A stretch of DNA of 64,000 bases from Tachypleus tridentatus (taxonomy: Eukaryota; Arthropoda; Merostomata; Xiphosura; Limulidae), in assembly GCF_004210375.1 (NCBI RefSeq), contig NC_134828.1, forward strand, positions 26,156,400 through 26,220,399, written 5' to 3'. Position numbers and translations under genes: made by a program. Below the pieces are notes generated by a model. That model saw only the letters and a program-made list of their open reading frames with translations. It was not told the DNA's origin and ran no database searches. Shown here one piece after another: positions 35,127-46,274 of the stretch (position 1 is its first letter; each line of letters opens with the position of its first letter).

Positions 35127-35626
35127 NNNNNNNNNNNNNNNNNNNNNNNNNNNNNNNNNNNNNNNNNNNNNNNNNNNNNNNNNNNNNNNNNNNNNNNNNN
35201 NNNNNNNNNNNNNNNNNNNNNNNNNNNNNNNNNNNNNNNNNNNNNNNNNNNNNNNNNNNNNNNNNNNNNNNNNNNNNNNNNNNNNNNNNNNNNNNNNNNN
35301 NNNNNNNNNNNNNNNNNNNNNNNNNNNNNNNNNNNNNNNNNNNNNNNNNNNNNNNNNNNNNNNNNNNNNNNNNNNNNNNNNNNNNNNNNNNNNNNNNNNN
35401 NNNNNNNNNNNNNNNNNNNNNNNNNNNNNNNNNNNNNNNNNNNNNNNNNNNNNNNNNNNNNNNNNNNNNNNNNNNNNNNNNNNNNNNNNNNNNNNNNNNN
35501 NNNNNNNNNNNNNNNNNNNNNNNNNNNNNNNNNNNNNNNNNNNNNNNNNNNNNNNNNNNNNNNNNNNNNNNNNNNNNNNNNNNNNNNNNNNNNNNNNNNN
35601 NNNNNNNNNNNNNNNNNNNNNNNNNN
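35127..35626. other. Assembly gap (500 N)
   Basis: Exactly 500 unknown bases, a typical placeholder for a gap of unknown size. The right edge opens directly into a minisatellite, so the gap probably marks an uncollapsed tandem array; its true length is unknown. Confidence 0.97.
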
Positions 35627-36688
35627 CTATCGTTGGTTATTATAGACACAACCCTATCGTTAGTTATTACGGTGATTATAGACACAACCCTATCGTTAGT
35701 TATTACAGTGATTACGTACAACCCTATCGTTAGTTATTATAGACACAACCATATCGGTAGTTATTATAGACACAACCCGGTGAGTTTATAGACACAACCC
35801 TATCGTTAGTTATTATAGACACAACCCTACCGTGATTATAGACACAACCCTATCGTTACTTATTTACCCTACGTTAGTTATTATAGACACAACCCTATCG
35901 TTAGTTATTATAGTGACAACCACATCGTTAGTTATTATAGTTAGTTATTATTATCAATATCGGTTAGTTATTATAGACACAACCCTATCGTTGGTTATTA
36001 TAGACACAACCCTATCGTTAGTTATTATAGACACAACCCTATCGTTAGTTATTACAGTGATTACGTAAAACCCTATCGTTAGTTATTACAGTGATTACAG
36101 TGATTACAACCCTATCGTTAGTTATTACGGTGATTACACACAACCCTATCGTTAGTTATTACAGTGATTACACAACCCTATCGTTAGTTATTTACTATCG
36201 TGATTACACACAACCCTATCGTTAGTTATTACAGTGATTACACACAACCCTATCGTTATTACAGGTGTTGGTTTACACACAACCCTATCGTTGGTTATTA
36301 TAGACACAACCCTATCGTTAGTTATTACAATGATTACGTACAACCCTATCGTTAGTGATTACAGTGATTACACACAACCCTATCGTTAGTTATTACAGTG
36401 ATTACGTAAAACCCTATCGTTAGTTATTACAGTGATTACACACAACCCTATCGTTAGTTATTACAGTGATTACACACAACCCTATCGTTAGTTATTACAG
36501 TGATTACACACAACCCTATCGTTAGTTATTACACTGATTACACACAACCCTATTGTTAGTTATTACAGTGATTACACACAACCCTATCGTTAGTTATTAC
36601 AGTGATTACACACAACCCTATCGTTAGTTATTACAGTGATTACACACAACCCTATCGTTAGTTATTACAGTGATTACACACAGTCGTA
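35627..36688 (+). repeat. 27/34-bp minisatellite
   Basis: Built on ACAACCCTATCGTTAGTTAT. The first part mixes a 27-bp form with an ATAGACAC linker; the second part is dominated by a 34-bp form with an ACAGTGATTACACAC linker. Copies close to the distal end are almost identical, while the gap-proximal ones are irregular. Open frames in it are artefacts of the period. Confidence 0.95.
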
Positions 36689-36819
36689 TCGTTATAAATC
36701 TTTAATAAAAAGTTCTTTTTATATCATCTGTTTCTCACTATAAACAATCTTAAATGTTTCCACATCTCTTTTAACGAGAGAGTAAACATAAACATTGTAA
36801 AAGAATCAACATATCTATT

Positions 36820-38705
36820 CCATACCTTCGTAAACAATACAGAAACATAGCTGTTTCATACCTCATTTCACTAAACAATATAGAAATATAGCTGTTTCAT
36901 ATCTCGTCTCACTAAACAATATAGAAATATAGCTGTTTCATATCTCGCCTCACTAAACAATATAGAAATATAGCTGTTTCATATCTCGCCTCACTAAACA
37001 ATATAGAAACATAGCTATTTTATATTTCACATCATTGAACAATATATACATATATAGACTTAGCTATTAGATATCTCACCTCAGAAACAAAGAAACATAG
37101 CTGTTTCATATCTCACCTCAGTAAACAATATAGAAACATATCTGTTTCATACCTCACCTCACTAAACAATATAGAAATATATTTGTTTCATATCTCACCT
37201 CAGTAAACAATATAGAAACATAGCTGTTTCATATCTCACCTCAGTAAACAATATAGAACATATCTGTTTCATATCTCACCTCAGTAAACAATATAGAAAC
37301 ATATATGTTTCATATCTCACCTCAGTAAACAATATAGAAACATAACTGTTTCATATCTCACCTCAGTAAACAATATAGAAACATAGCTGTTTCATATCTC
37401 ACCTCAGTAAACAATATAGAAACATATCTGTTTCATATCTCACTTCAGTAAACAATATAGAAACATGACTGTTTCATATCTCACCTCAGTAAACAATATA
37501 GAAACATAGCTGTTTCATATCTCACCTCAGTAAACAATATAGAAACATAGCTGTTTCATATCTCACCTCAGTAAACAATATAGGAACATATCTGTTTCAT
37601 ATCTCACCTCAGTAAACAATATAGAAACATAGCTGTTTCATATCTCACCTCAGTAAACAATATGGAAACATAACTGTTTCATATCTCACCTCAGTAAACA
37701 ATATAGAAACATAACTGTTTCATATCTCACCTCAGTAAACAATATAGAAACATAGCTGTTTCATATCTCACCTCAGTAAACAATATAGAAACATATCTGT
37801 TTCATATCTCACCTCAGTAAACAATATAGAAACATAACTGTTTCATATCTCACCTCAGTAAACAATAAAGAAACATAGCTGTTTCATATCTCACCTCAGT
37901 AAACAATATAGGAACATATCTGTTTCATATCTCACCTCAGTAAACAATATAGAAACATAGCTGTTTCATATCTCACCTCAGTAAACAATATAGAAACATA
38001 GCTGTTTCATATCTCACCTCAGTAAACAATATAGGAACATATCTGTTTCATATCTCACCTCAGTAAACAATATAGAAACATAGCTGTTTCATATCTCACC
38101 TCAGTAAACAATATAGAAACATAGCTGTTTCATATCTCACCTCAGTAAACAATATAGAAACATAGCTGTTTCATATCTCACCTCAGTAAACAATATAGAA
38201 ACATAGCTGTTTCATATCTCACCTCAGTAAACAATATAGAAACATAGCTGTTTCATATCTCACCTCAGTAAACAATATAGAAACATAGCTGTTTCATATC
38301 TAACCTCAGTAAACAATATAGAAACATAGCTGTTTCATATCTCACCTCAGTAAACAATATAGAAACATAGCTGTTTCATATCTCACCTCAGTAAACAATA
38401 TAGAAACATAGCTGTTTCATATCTCACTTCAGTAAACAATATAGAAACATATCTGTTTCATATCTCACCTCAGTAAACAATATAGAAACATAGCTGTTTC
38501 ATATCTCACCTCAGTAAACAATATAGAAACATAGCTGTTTCATATCTCACCTCAGTAAACAATATAGAAACATAGCTGTTTCATATCTCACCTCAGTAAA
38601 CAATATAGAAATATAGCTGTTTCATATCTCGCCTCACTAAACAATATAGAAACATAGCTGTTTCATATCTCACCTCAGTAAACAATATGGAAACATAGCT
38701 GTTCT
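36820..38705 (+). repeat. 41-bp minisatellite, about 46 copies
   Basis: Tandem unit AAACAATATAGAAACATAGC-TGTTTCATATCTCACCTCAG-T. The edges are diverged (36820-37080 contain CTCGTCTCAC and TTCACATCAT variants) and the middle is homogeneous. The variant GGAACATATCTG occurs at 37583, 37911 and 38034, spaced at 8 and 3 exact units, which indicates segmental amplification. Confidence 0.96.
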
Positions 38706-39540
38706 GTGTGTAATAAACCACCAACTTTTCTAATATTTCGTGGGTTAAAAATAATTTACCTTGCACGAGATGACCATTTAAAAAACAATTAAAAACAACT
38801 ATAAACGTGTTGTTAAACGCATTGAAAAGTTTTCATTTAACTAACTAACTCTGTTTAGTATTTTATGTTTAACTTTTTTGCGACAGGCCTCAACTGGTGG
38901 CTTTGTTATACATAAGAAAATCTTTTCCAAAACCATATTATATTACTGCATTAATTTTCCGGGAATCACTATTCCGACAATCTCCTCCCCCAGAATGAGA
39001 TGGTTTTTGCAGCTCCTTATTCTTTCAATCTTTGTAAAATATGTATGTCTCGCTAAGCACACACACATTTTTAACTCCTTCCCATAAGACTGATATACAA
39101 ATCAAATAATCGACAAGATGGCGAATGGTTAAGAGCTCTTTTTATCGAACGTTAAAATATTTTTACAAACTTTATAGATAACTGGCCACACAGTGATAAT
39201 TTGTTGAGCTATAAAATGAACAAGTGTTTTTTTTACACATTCATTAACTTAAGATAAAAAATAAGCATCTTAAATATTCAAGTTTCAAAAGTAGAATATA
39301 GTGCTTATGACTAAGCATGACACGTATCCCTCATTTATAAATAGCTACTTAATCATTTGTTTAAGCCTTCACTGAACTACAGAGATGCTTATTTTATTTA
39401 ATTATATTTTTATAGGATGTTTTTAGACGTAATTTTATCATTTTCCACTTTCTATGAATTTGTAAAATAGAGATATGATGTTTTAGTTATGATTTCTCCT
39501 CCTTATGTAAAGTGTGATAGCTTTTTATAACGTATAACTA
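38706..39540. other. AT-rich sequence, nothing recognised
   Basis: The ORF at 38878-39087 (+) has no recognisable domain. No repeat identified. Confidence 0.4.
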
Positions 39541-39780
39541 GGCGGTAAACTTGAGGGCATAAACTCTAAAATTCGGAGTTTAAATATTTCAGTGAATACA
39601 GAGCAGACAGCCCGCTTCAACAATAGCAGACGCACTAAAATTGTTTTAGTAAAGTCCTACTAGTGGGGTAGCGGGTAAATTTACGGACTTACAACTCTAA
39701 AATCCTGGTTTCGATTCATTGTGTTGAACAGAGCGCAGACAGCTTATTGTGCAACTTTGAGCTAAAACAAATAAATAAGA
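39541..39780 (+). mobile_element. Two adjacent diverged SINE family C relatives
   Basis: 39541-39650 (GGCGGTAAACTTGAGGGC, AACTCTAAAATTCGG, AATACAGAGCAGACAGCCCG) and 39657-39780 (AGTGGGGTAGCGGGTAAATT, TTACAACTCTAAAATCC, GGTTTCGATTC, CAGAGCGCAGACAGCTTATT, GTGCAACTTTGAGC). The second is the clearer copy. Confidence 0.6.
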
Positions 39781-40908
39781 AATCATTGAAAAGAAAGAGG
39801 GTGTCTATTTGACTTGTTACGTATTTTAATTTATCTCGGATGAGTCTGCGACATATAATGGTACGTATATACGATTTCAAATACTCAGAAATTTTAATTT
39901 TGAAGTTAATTAATTGTCAACACGCATCAAAATTAAAATATTTGCCAAAAAGATTGATGCACATAATTTTTCCCTTAATACAAATAAACAAACAACAACA
40001 CAACTTATAATAATGACTATTACAAATAATGGTTTATATACAAAAATTTTACAAACAATACCGAATCGTGTATCTGTTATAGACTGAATATTTTATCTGC
40101 GATTCACGATGAGAGAATTAATTCTATGTTGACATACAGTACATCTCATTTGACGGGAAGTTAGCTAGCTATTTCACGTGAGTTTTTCCAGACGAAAATA
40201 TCTAATGTCCTTATAGAAATACGAACGTCCGAAGCTGATTCACTGAAGTTAAACGGTTTGTAACATTAGAAATCTACAAATGTTCCTGGTAAAGTATCTT
40301 TAGTTTTCCGATTAATAAGTATTATCACAGTTTTAGCTTCCGAAGTTTATAGTACACAAACTGTAGCAAACCAACAATATAAAATTCTCTCCGCGTGTTA
40401 CGATGGCTACCTTTTGTATTCATTTGGCGAGGTTCTCGAAAGTTCATTTGGTAACAATACTGGTGGTAGTCTCAAGTATCTTACAAACACACATAGAACA
40501 TTGTTGATTCTTAGAGTCGATAATCTTTTGTAAATTTAGAGTATAGGCGAGACTTCCGCAATACACGTTTAACATTACATTAAACTGAAACAAACATAGA
40601 TATTAAAACAAATATATAATAGTAAATCCGTTGCAGATTCTAGAGGATATTTTAACATATTTATACTTCCTGTAACTTTGTGTGTTTCTTTCAGAAGATA
40701 CTTTCTAATCTACTTTAACTTTCTAATTATTAAAATGAAACTTTACAGACTGTTGCTCTATGGGGTAGAATACTGAACATTCTATATACACTGTTCTATT
40801 TTTGATATCGGAATGTATATGAATATTGTTTTTTGGTTAATATTATATTAAGTACCAGCTTACCAGCCATACGGACTTCCTTTTAATACTAGATGCTCAT
40901 ATAAACTG
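39781..40908. other. AT-rich sequence, nothing recognised
   Basis: No coding exon or repeat family identified. Confidence 0.4.
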
Positions 40909-41035
40909 TCCCACCAGTGGCACAGCGGTGTGTCTGGGAATTCACAACGCTAGAAATTGGATTTTGAGTGGTGGGCAGAGCACAGACAGCCCATTGTGCA
41001 GCTTTGTGCTTAAACTACAAGTAAACACAAAAACA
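40909..41035 (+). mobile_element. SINE family C copy
   Basis: TCCCACCAGTGGCACAGCGG head, CACAACGCTAGAAATTGG, then GGTGGGCAGAGCACAGACAG, CCCATTGTGCAGCTTTGTGC and a CAAGTAAACAC tail. One of the least diverged C copies, so useful as a family reference. Confidence 0.85.
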
Positions 41036-41049
41036 GTATATTACCAAGT

Positions 41050-41290
41050 TTCAAGTCTCTGGATGCCATGACACAACCTGTTTATAGTGATATATAGCTA
41101 TGGATGCCATGGTGCAAGTTATGAGTGGGAATATCCAGCTATCTATGCCATTTTTAATCTGTTTATCTTTATATCTTGCCACGAATGCTGTGATGCTGCC
41201 TGTTCGTGATGATAGCTGGCTATGGAAGGTGTACTAAAGTCTGTTTATGATGATATTTAGCTGTGGATGCCATGATGCAGCTCACCATGA
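41050..41290 (+). repeat. Degenerate tandem repeat, about 50-bp unit
   Basis: Around five diverged copies of a phrase close to GGATGCCATGATGCAGCCTG, then TTTATGATGATATTTAGCTA. Lies directly after the SINE at 40909-41035. Confidence 0.65.
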
Positions 41291-41742
41291 GACGGAAAAA
41301 TTGTATACAACGTCGTCATTTTGTAGTTTTATTGCTTAGGCTTTCTTCTTGGTTAAAAGCTGATTGGTATATCTCACTATAACATAATTCTTTCATTTTT
41401 CCAATTGGTTTTACAATGCTTAGTTTCGTAAAGGATCTGATGTGGATCCTTAATCAGCGGTCAGTCTAGCAGTTTTATTCGGACTACTAAATGTTGGATT
41501 TTTAGTGTTTAGTTGGTGTTTTTTCGGAAGCTTAGTGTTGGACCTAGATCATCAAGTATTTGCTTTGTTAAGATCTTATTTGGTTCCACTTCATCGAGTC
41601 TTTTAGTTGCGTTCGGATATTCATACTTTTTAAGATTTAGTGTAGTATGTGTGACTTCTGTCCTCGTCTACGAACGTAATAAATATGTACAGCATTTGTA
41701 GGACTAAATACAATGACAAAATATGACAGTCCAGTTAACACC

Positions 41743-42018
41743 GGCCCGGCATGGCCAGGTGGGTTAAAGCGTGTGACTCGTAATCCGCTGGTCGCGGTTT
41801 CGAATCCCGGTCGCACCAAACATGCTCGCCCTTTCAGCCGTGGGGGGCGTTATAATGTGACAGTCAATCCTACTATTCGTTGGTAAAAGAGCAGCTCAAG
41901 AGTTGGCGGCCGGTAGTAGTGACTAGCTGCCTTCTCTCTAGTTTTAAACTGGTGAATTTGGGACGGCTAGCACAGATAGCCCTCGAGTAGCTTTGTGAGA
42001 AATTCAAAACAAACAAAG
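41743..42018 (+). mobile_element. SINE family A copy
   Basis: CGGCCCGGCATGGCCAGGTG head, GGTTTCGAATCCCGGTCGCACC, full body with minor changes (GGCGGCCGGTAGTAGTGAC) and a CAAAACAAAC tail. Confidence 0.9.
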
Positions 42019-42284
42019 GAACCTGTTGAATAATTACGTTTAAGCATAGCACCTATTTTATAATTATTCGATTACAGTTAACTTTCTAAGTAATAATCAG
42101 CTCTTCAGTTTTGTGATCCTTACTTCAACATCACATTCTTTTACTTGATTTTGTGACATTTTATTTTCCTAACGTTGAAAGCTTCACCCAAAACTTTTCT
42201 CGTCAATGATCTCGTTTTAGTTTTTTGTATGGGGGGAATTCTTTAGGATAAATATGTCACGCAGGGTTTTGAAAGGCTAATTTT

Positions 42285-42637
42285 ACAAATGTCTATTGGA
42301 ATAAGAAGTAAAGTTTTCAACCATCTCTATTGGAATAAATAGTAGTTTTCTACAGTCTTGACTGAAATAAACAGTAAAGGTTTCAACAGTTTCTATTGGA
42401 ATAAATGGTAAAGTTTCATCAGTTTCTTTTGGAATTAATGGTAAAGTTTCATCAGTTTCTTTTGGAATTAATTGTAAAATTTTCACCAGTCTTTTCTGGA
42501 ATAAACAGTAAAAGTTTCATCGGTACCTGATGGAATAAACAGTCAAGCTTTCATCAGTTTCAATCAGAATAAATAAAAGTTTCCACCAGATGCTATTGGA
42601 AAATATAGTAAAGCTTTCACCAGTCTCAACTGAAATA
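42285..42637 (+). repeat. Degenerate tandem repeat, about 36-bp unit
   Basis: Roughly ten diverged units around TTTCTATTGGAATAAATAGT and AAAGTTTTCACCAG. The array continues as remnants after the SINE at 42650-42924, so the SINE inserted into it. The minus-strand open frame at 42283-42486 simply reflects the period. Confidence 0.85.
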
Positions 42638-42649
42638 AGCAGTAGAGGT

Positions 42650-42924
42650 TTTGTTGTTTGTTTTAAATTCGCATAAAGTTACACGAGGACTATCTGTGCT
42701 AGCCGTCCCTAATTTAGCAGTGTAAGACTAGACGGAAGGTAGCTAGTCATCACCACCCACTGCCGACTCTTGGGCTACTCTTTTACCAACGAATAGTGGG
42801 ATTGACCGTAACATTATAATGCTCCCACGGCTGAAAGGGCGAGAATGTTTGGCGCGACGAGGATGCGAACCCGCGACCCTCAGATTACGACTCGCACGCT
42901 TAATACGCTTGGCCATGCCGGGCC
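42650..42924 (-). mobile_element. SINE family A copy inserted in a tandem array
   Basis: Minus-strand family A of the GGTTCGCATCC type (complement GGATGCGAACCCGCGAC seen here). Flanked by a 12-bp duplication, AGCAGTAGAGGT (42638-42649 and 42925-42936), which is itself a unit of the surrounding tandem repeat. Confidence 0.92.
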
Positions 42925-43010
42925 AGCAGTAGAGGTATCATTGGAATCTATTGAATAATACGCTTGGCCATGCCGGCCCAGCAGTAGAGGTATCATTGGA
43001 ATGTATTGAA
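42904..43010. repeat. Local duplication spanning SINE head and flank
   Basis: A segment of about 55 bp containing TACGCTTGGCCATGCCGG, CCAGCAGTAGAGGTATCATT and GGAAT is present twice in tandem (42904 and about 42959). It includes the SINE's 5' end and the target duplication, so it arose after the insertion. Confidence 0.85.
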
Positions 43011-43039
43011 ATAAGGTTGAAGTTTTCAGTAGTTTCTAA

Positions 43040-43989
43040 TTATCATGCATGGAAAACAAATTGGCTTGAAATTAGAGGAAACTTTCGAAAATTAAGTTTT
43101 CTATCGTGACACCCTCTGCTCCTTAAAGTAACAACGATCTAAATTCTTTCTTACTGCCTAAGAATTGATTCGAAGTTTTTCTTTTTCGTTTTCTGTTTAT
43201 TTTTAGGTAAGTAGTGTCAGACGGACCATTACGGACTCAAGTCCTTCACTAAGTATCACTCATTTTAACAAACGTCTTTATTTTAACTAAACGGGTACAT
43301 GTTGGTATAAACGAAACTGAAACCAGTACTCTCACGTTGTTTAAGAATAAAGGACCCAATGTTTGTGTGAATTGTCGGAAAAAAAGTCTATTTTAAACAA
43401 CATATAACAAATCTAACCAATAAAAGCACACTTGACAAACACCCACTTATCAGTAACGTTTTACATGTCAGTGTATATTTCCTTGTTTAAAGTTGTCGTG
43501 TCTGAAAGTTTTTGTGTTTGAACTGTGTATAGGTAAGTCATAATCACACAAATATATTTATAGGACCGCCGATAACGAGAGTACAGAGGGGATTACACCT
43601 CGAGACCAGGGTCGTCAGGTGGGCTCGTGTGAGAGCTCAGCAAATTGATTTTTCAGAATACATTAACAACTTTTTCAAGGTTCGAAAATTACATTTTATA
43701 GTTAACTGATATTATGGGGGCAAATATCTTGAGTCATTTAAAGTGGGGACTGACAAGGAAGGGTGATTCAGGTTAGCAGATTTTAGTTTATATATTCCCT
43801 GGAAATTCGCCTCTTTCCTCCTCGTATTTAAAGTACTGTCTTCTCGTTTTGCAGATAGACGCTTTCCAGTTGATGTTTCAACACAGGCTCACCGCGATAC
43901 TTGGTGAACGTTCCGCGAAACTCTCCGTGTCGTGCACGGACCGTGTCTCACGCACTTAGTGCTCGCGTGCGGTGGAAGCAGGCTGAAAA
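43040..43989 (+). promoter_or_regulatory. Presumed promoter/5' UTR of twitchin-like gene
   Basis: The last part (43880-43980) is clearly richer in G, C and CpG than the surroundings, with CGTGTCGTGCACGGACCGTG and TGCTCGCGTGCGGTGG. An acceptor-like CTCGTTTTGCAG ends at 43854 and a donor-like ATAG|GTAAGTC occurs at about 43532, so an untranslated exon spliced to the start-codon exon is plausible. No core promoter element can be fixed. Confidence 0.4.
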
Positions 43990-44302
43990 ATGGCCATTCA
44001 AGATGAAGTTGCTCCAACGTTTGTACATAAACCAAAACTGAGACAGGAAGATGATGGAAATAAGTTAGTGTTCGAGTGTCAGTTAGTAGCTAACCCTCGT
44101 CCGGAAGTAGCGTGGTTTAGAGAAGAAACTAAACTTATAGACGATCTTCGAACTCTGACTAAAGTAACGGAAACTGGACCGAACAAATACAACATTAGCT
44201 TGGAGTTGGATGACGTTATCGAAACAGATGCTGGATTGTATAAGGTCAAAGCAAAGAATAAGCAAGGAGCAGTCAGTGCGTCGATAAATTTGAACTTCAC
44301 TC
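43990..44302 (+). CDS. Twitchin/projectin-like protein, first coding exon (Ig domain)
   Basis: Encodes 104 residues plus one base (phase 1 out at AACTTCACTC|GTAAGT). It begins MAIQDEVAPTFVHKPKLRQE, the APTFVxKPxxxQEDxGNxLxFEC pattern of N-terminal Ig I-set domains in invertebrate twitchin/projectin. Visible Ig marks are Cys30 in FECQL, Trp42 in VAWF and the D80-A-G-L-Y84 block. The second canonical Cys is replaced (YKVKAKN, Val86), as in several twitchin domains, so no intradomain disulfide is expected, in keeping with a cytoplasmic sarcomere protein. Such giant kinases bind thick filaments in muscle. Titin, obscurin or MLCK-like relatives cannot be excluded from one domain. The ATG is the first in frame. 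Confidence 0.8.
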
Positions 44303-44334
44303 GTAAGTATCTCTGTTTGTAACAGGGCTACTAA

Positions 44335-44700
44335 GACAACATACATACAACTGTGTTTTATACAATAAGTGACCCGTTGCATTTCGTACAATAAATATTG
44401 TCTTCCGATCAATAAATAATATATTGTGTTCCATAAAATAAGTAACATGTTATGTTCCATACAACAAATAATATGTTGTGGTCGATATAATAAGTAACGT
44501 GTTATGTTCCATACAGTGCATAAAATATTGTGGTTGATTTTATAAGTAACGTGTTATGTTCCATACAGCACATAAAATATTGTGTTCCATACAACAAATA
44601 ACGTGTTATGTTCCATACAGTAAATAATATATTGTGTTCTATATAATAAGTAATCTATTGTTTCGTACAGTAAGTAACTTATTGTTTTCCGTACAGTAAA
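44335..44700 (+). repeat. Degenerate tandem repeat, about 30-bp unit
   Basis: Copies of GTGTTATGTTCCATACAGTA and AATAATATATTGTG-type phrases immediately inside the first twitchin intron. Antisense ORFs at 44083-44460 and 44554-44778 are produced by the repeats. Confidence 0.85.
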
Positions 44701-44708
44701 CACTACGT

Positions 44709-44975
44709 TCGGCATGGCCAAGTGGGTTAAGGCGTTCGACTCGTAATCCACGTGTTCGAATCCTCTTCCACCACACATGCTCGCCCTTTCAGCCGTGGGG
44801 GCGTTATAATGTGATGGTCAATCCCACTGTTTATTGGTAAAAGAGTAGCCCAAGAGTTGGTGGTGGGTGGTGATGACTCGCTGCCTTCCCTCTAACCTTA
44901 CACTGCTAAATTAGGGACGGCTAGCGCAAATAGCCCTCGAGTAGCTTTGTGCGAAATTCAAAACAAACAAACAAT
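44709..44975 (+). mobile_element. SINE family A copy
   Basis: GGCATGGCCAAGTGGGTTAA head, a shortened anticodon/variable region (GTAATCCACGTGTTCGAATCC), full body, and a tail CAAAACAAACAAACAA. It sits at the end of the degenerate tandem array in twitchin intron 1. Confidence 0.88.
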
Positions 44976-46270
44976 CTATGATTTAAAATAACGAGTCAAA
45001 TTTTGTAAATTTGATATTCACTAGTTATTTGTTCGTCACTCTTTTGTTTGTTTAAATGAAAGAAATGCTTTCTATATTTTCTGTTTTGTTGACTTCTTTC
45101 AAACGAAATGTTTGTGAATCAGGTTTTACAGGGTAACTCGTTACCTATATTTCCATACCTTCCTATAAAACAGCTAAGTTAACGTAAGAAGCAAACTTGA
45201 AATAAAAATATATTTTCAGTACGACACTAGATGGCATCACGTAAAGAAAGCAAAGAAAGTTTTCTTCCATATACAATGGAACGCATCGTACAAAAGCACG
45301 TAATTTATGTCAGGAAGCTAAAAAATCAGGAAACTTTCCTTGACTATGAAACGATTAAAATAGCTACTAATTTTTTCATACTACAATTTTTTTTTTCTAA
45401 CAGAACTTTATGTAAACCTACAACATGGAAACACGAATGCATATTTTCAAAACTACTAAACGTTTCCGTCATTTAAATGAAAACAAATAAAAACAGCAAG
45501 ATTTCTTTAAAAAGATGAAATTTCAGTACGGTTAGTTTATTGTTTAAGCACAAATCTACACAATGGGTTATTTTTGCTGTGATCGAAATCAGATTTTTAA
45601 ATGTATGAGCCCTCAGATTTATCGCTGAACTACTAGGGGCTTTCAAGAGGAAGGTGATAATTAAATCGGTGATTGCTATGTTTAACCACCAGATGTCTGA
45701 AAACGACCGATGGAGTGCAGTTCAGCGAGAGCTTGCCAGAGTAAACATAAATCAAAGTGCTACGTCTGGCGTCGTTTGTTTTGTATTTATTTAACCTGAT
45801 TTTTTATTACACAAAATTTTCGAACTGCATGAGCTATAACTTCTACACGAGTCTCCTGTTTAATGGGATTCAAAATTTAATTTTTATCATTGGTGTGATA
45901 AATAATGGCTTGATTTTTGTGGAGGTGTATAAGCAAAAATTTTAAACAGTCTCACTGGTTAGACTAAATACAAGAATAGATGGATTTATTTAACTGTTAC
46001 CACTAGCGCACCCAGTGGTGAAATATTTAACTAGTGCGAACATAAGAAACATTAAACACTGACAAAAAACATCACCACCAAAAACGGTAAGTAAATCACT
46101 TTTAAAGATTAGTTAATGTACACGTTCGTAGCGCACAAAGCCGATTAAATACAATTTACTTGTTATGAACTTATAATAGTATTATTAAACAGTTTCTCTG
46201 AAGGTTGCAGTGTCCAATTATTCCTAGCTTGCTTTGTAGACAAAGTAATGATGACCGTTAGAAATATTGA
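44976..46270 (+). other. Twitchin intron 1, middle part
   Basis: AT-rich. Contains a diverged minus-strand SINE family C copy at about 45535-45645 (GTTTAAGCACAAATCTACAC tail complement, ATCGAAATCAGA, GAACTACTAGGGGC head complement). ORFs at 45231-45476 and 45757-45945 have no recognisable domain. Confidence 0.5.
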
Positions 46271-46274
46271 TTCT

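Noticed and set aside
35102-35791. Long open frames spanning the N gap
   Set aside because: They consist mostly of unknown bases plus minisatellite and carry no coding evidence.
36820-38705. 41-bp regularly repeated array as a CRISPR-like structure
   Set aside because: Units are directly contiguous without unique spacers, and the DNA is eukaryotic.
44083-44460. 125-codon antisense ORF over the twitchin exon
   Set aside because: Shadow of the Ig exon plus the adjacent tandem repeat.
45231-45476. 81-codon ORF in twitchin intron 1
   Set aside because: No domain, no fitting splice phases with the flanking exons; probably chance.
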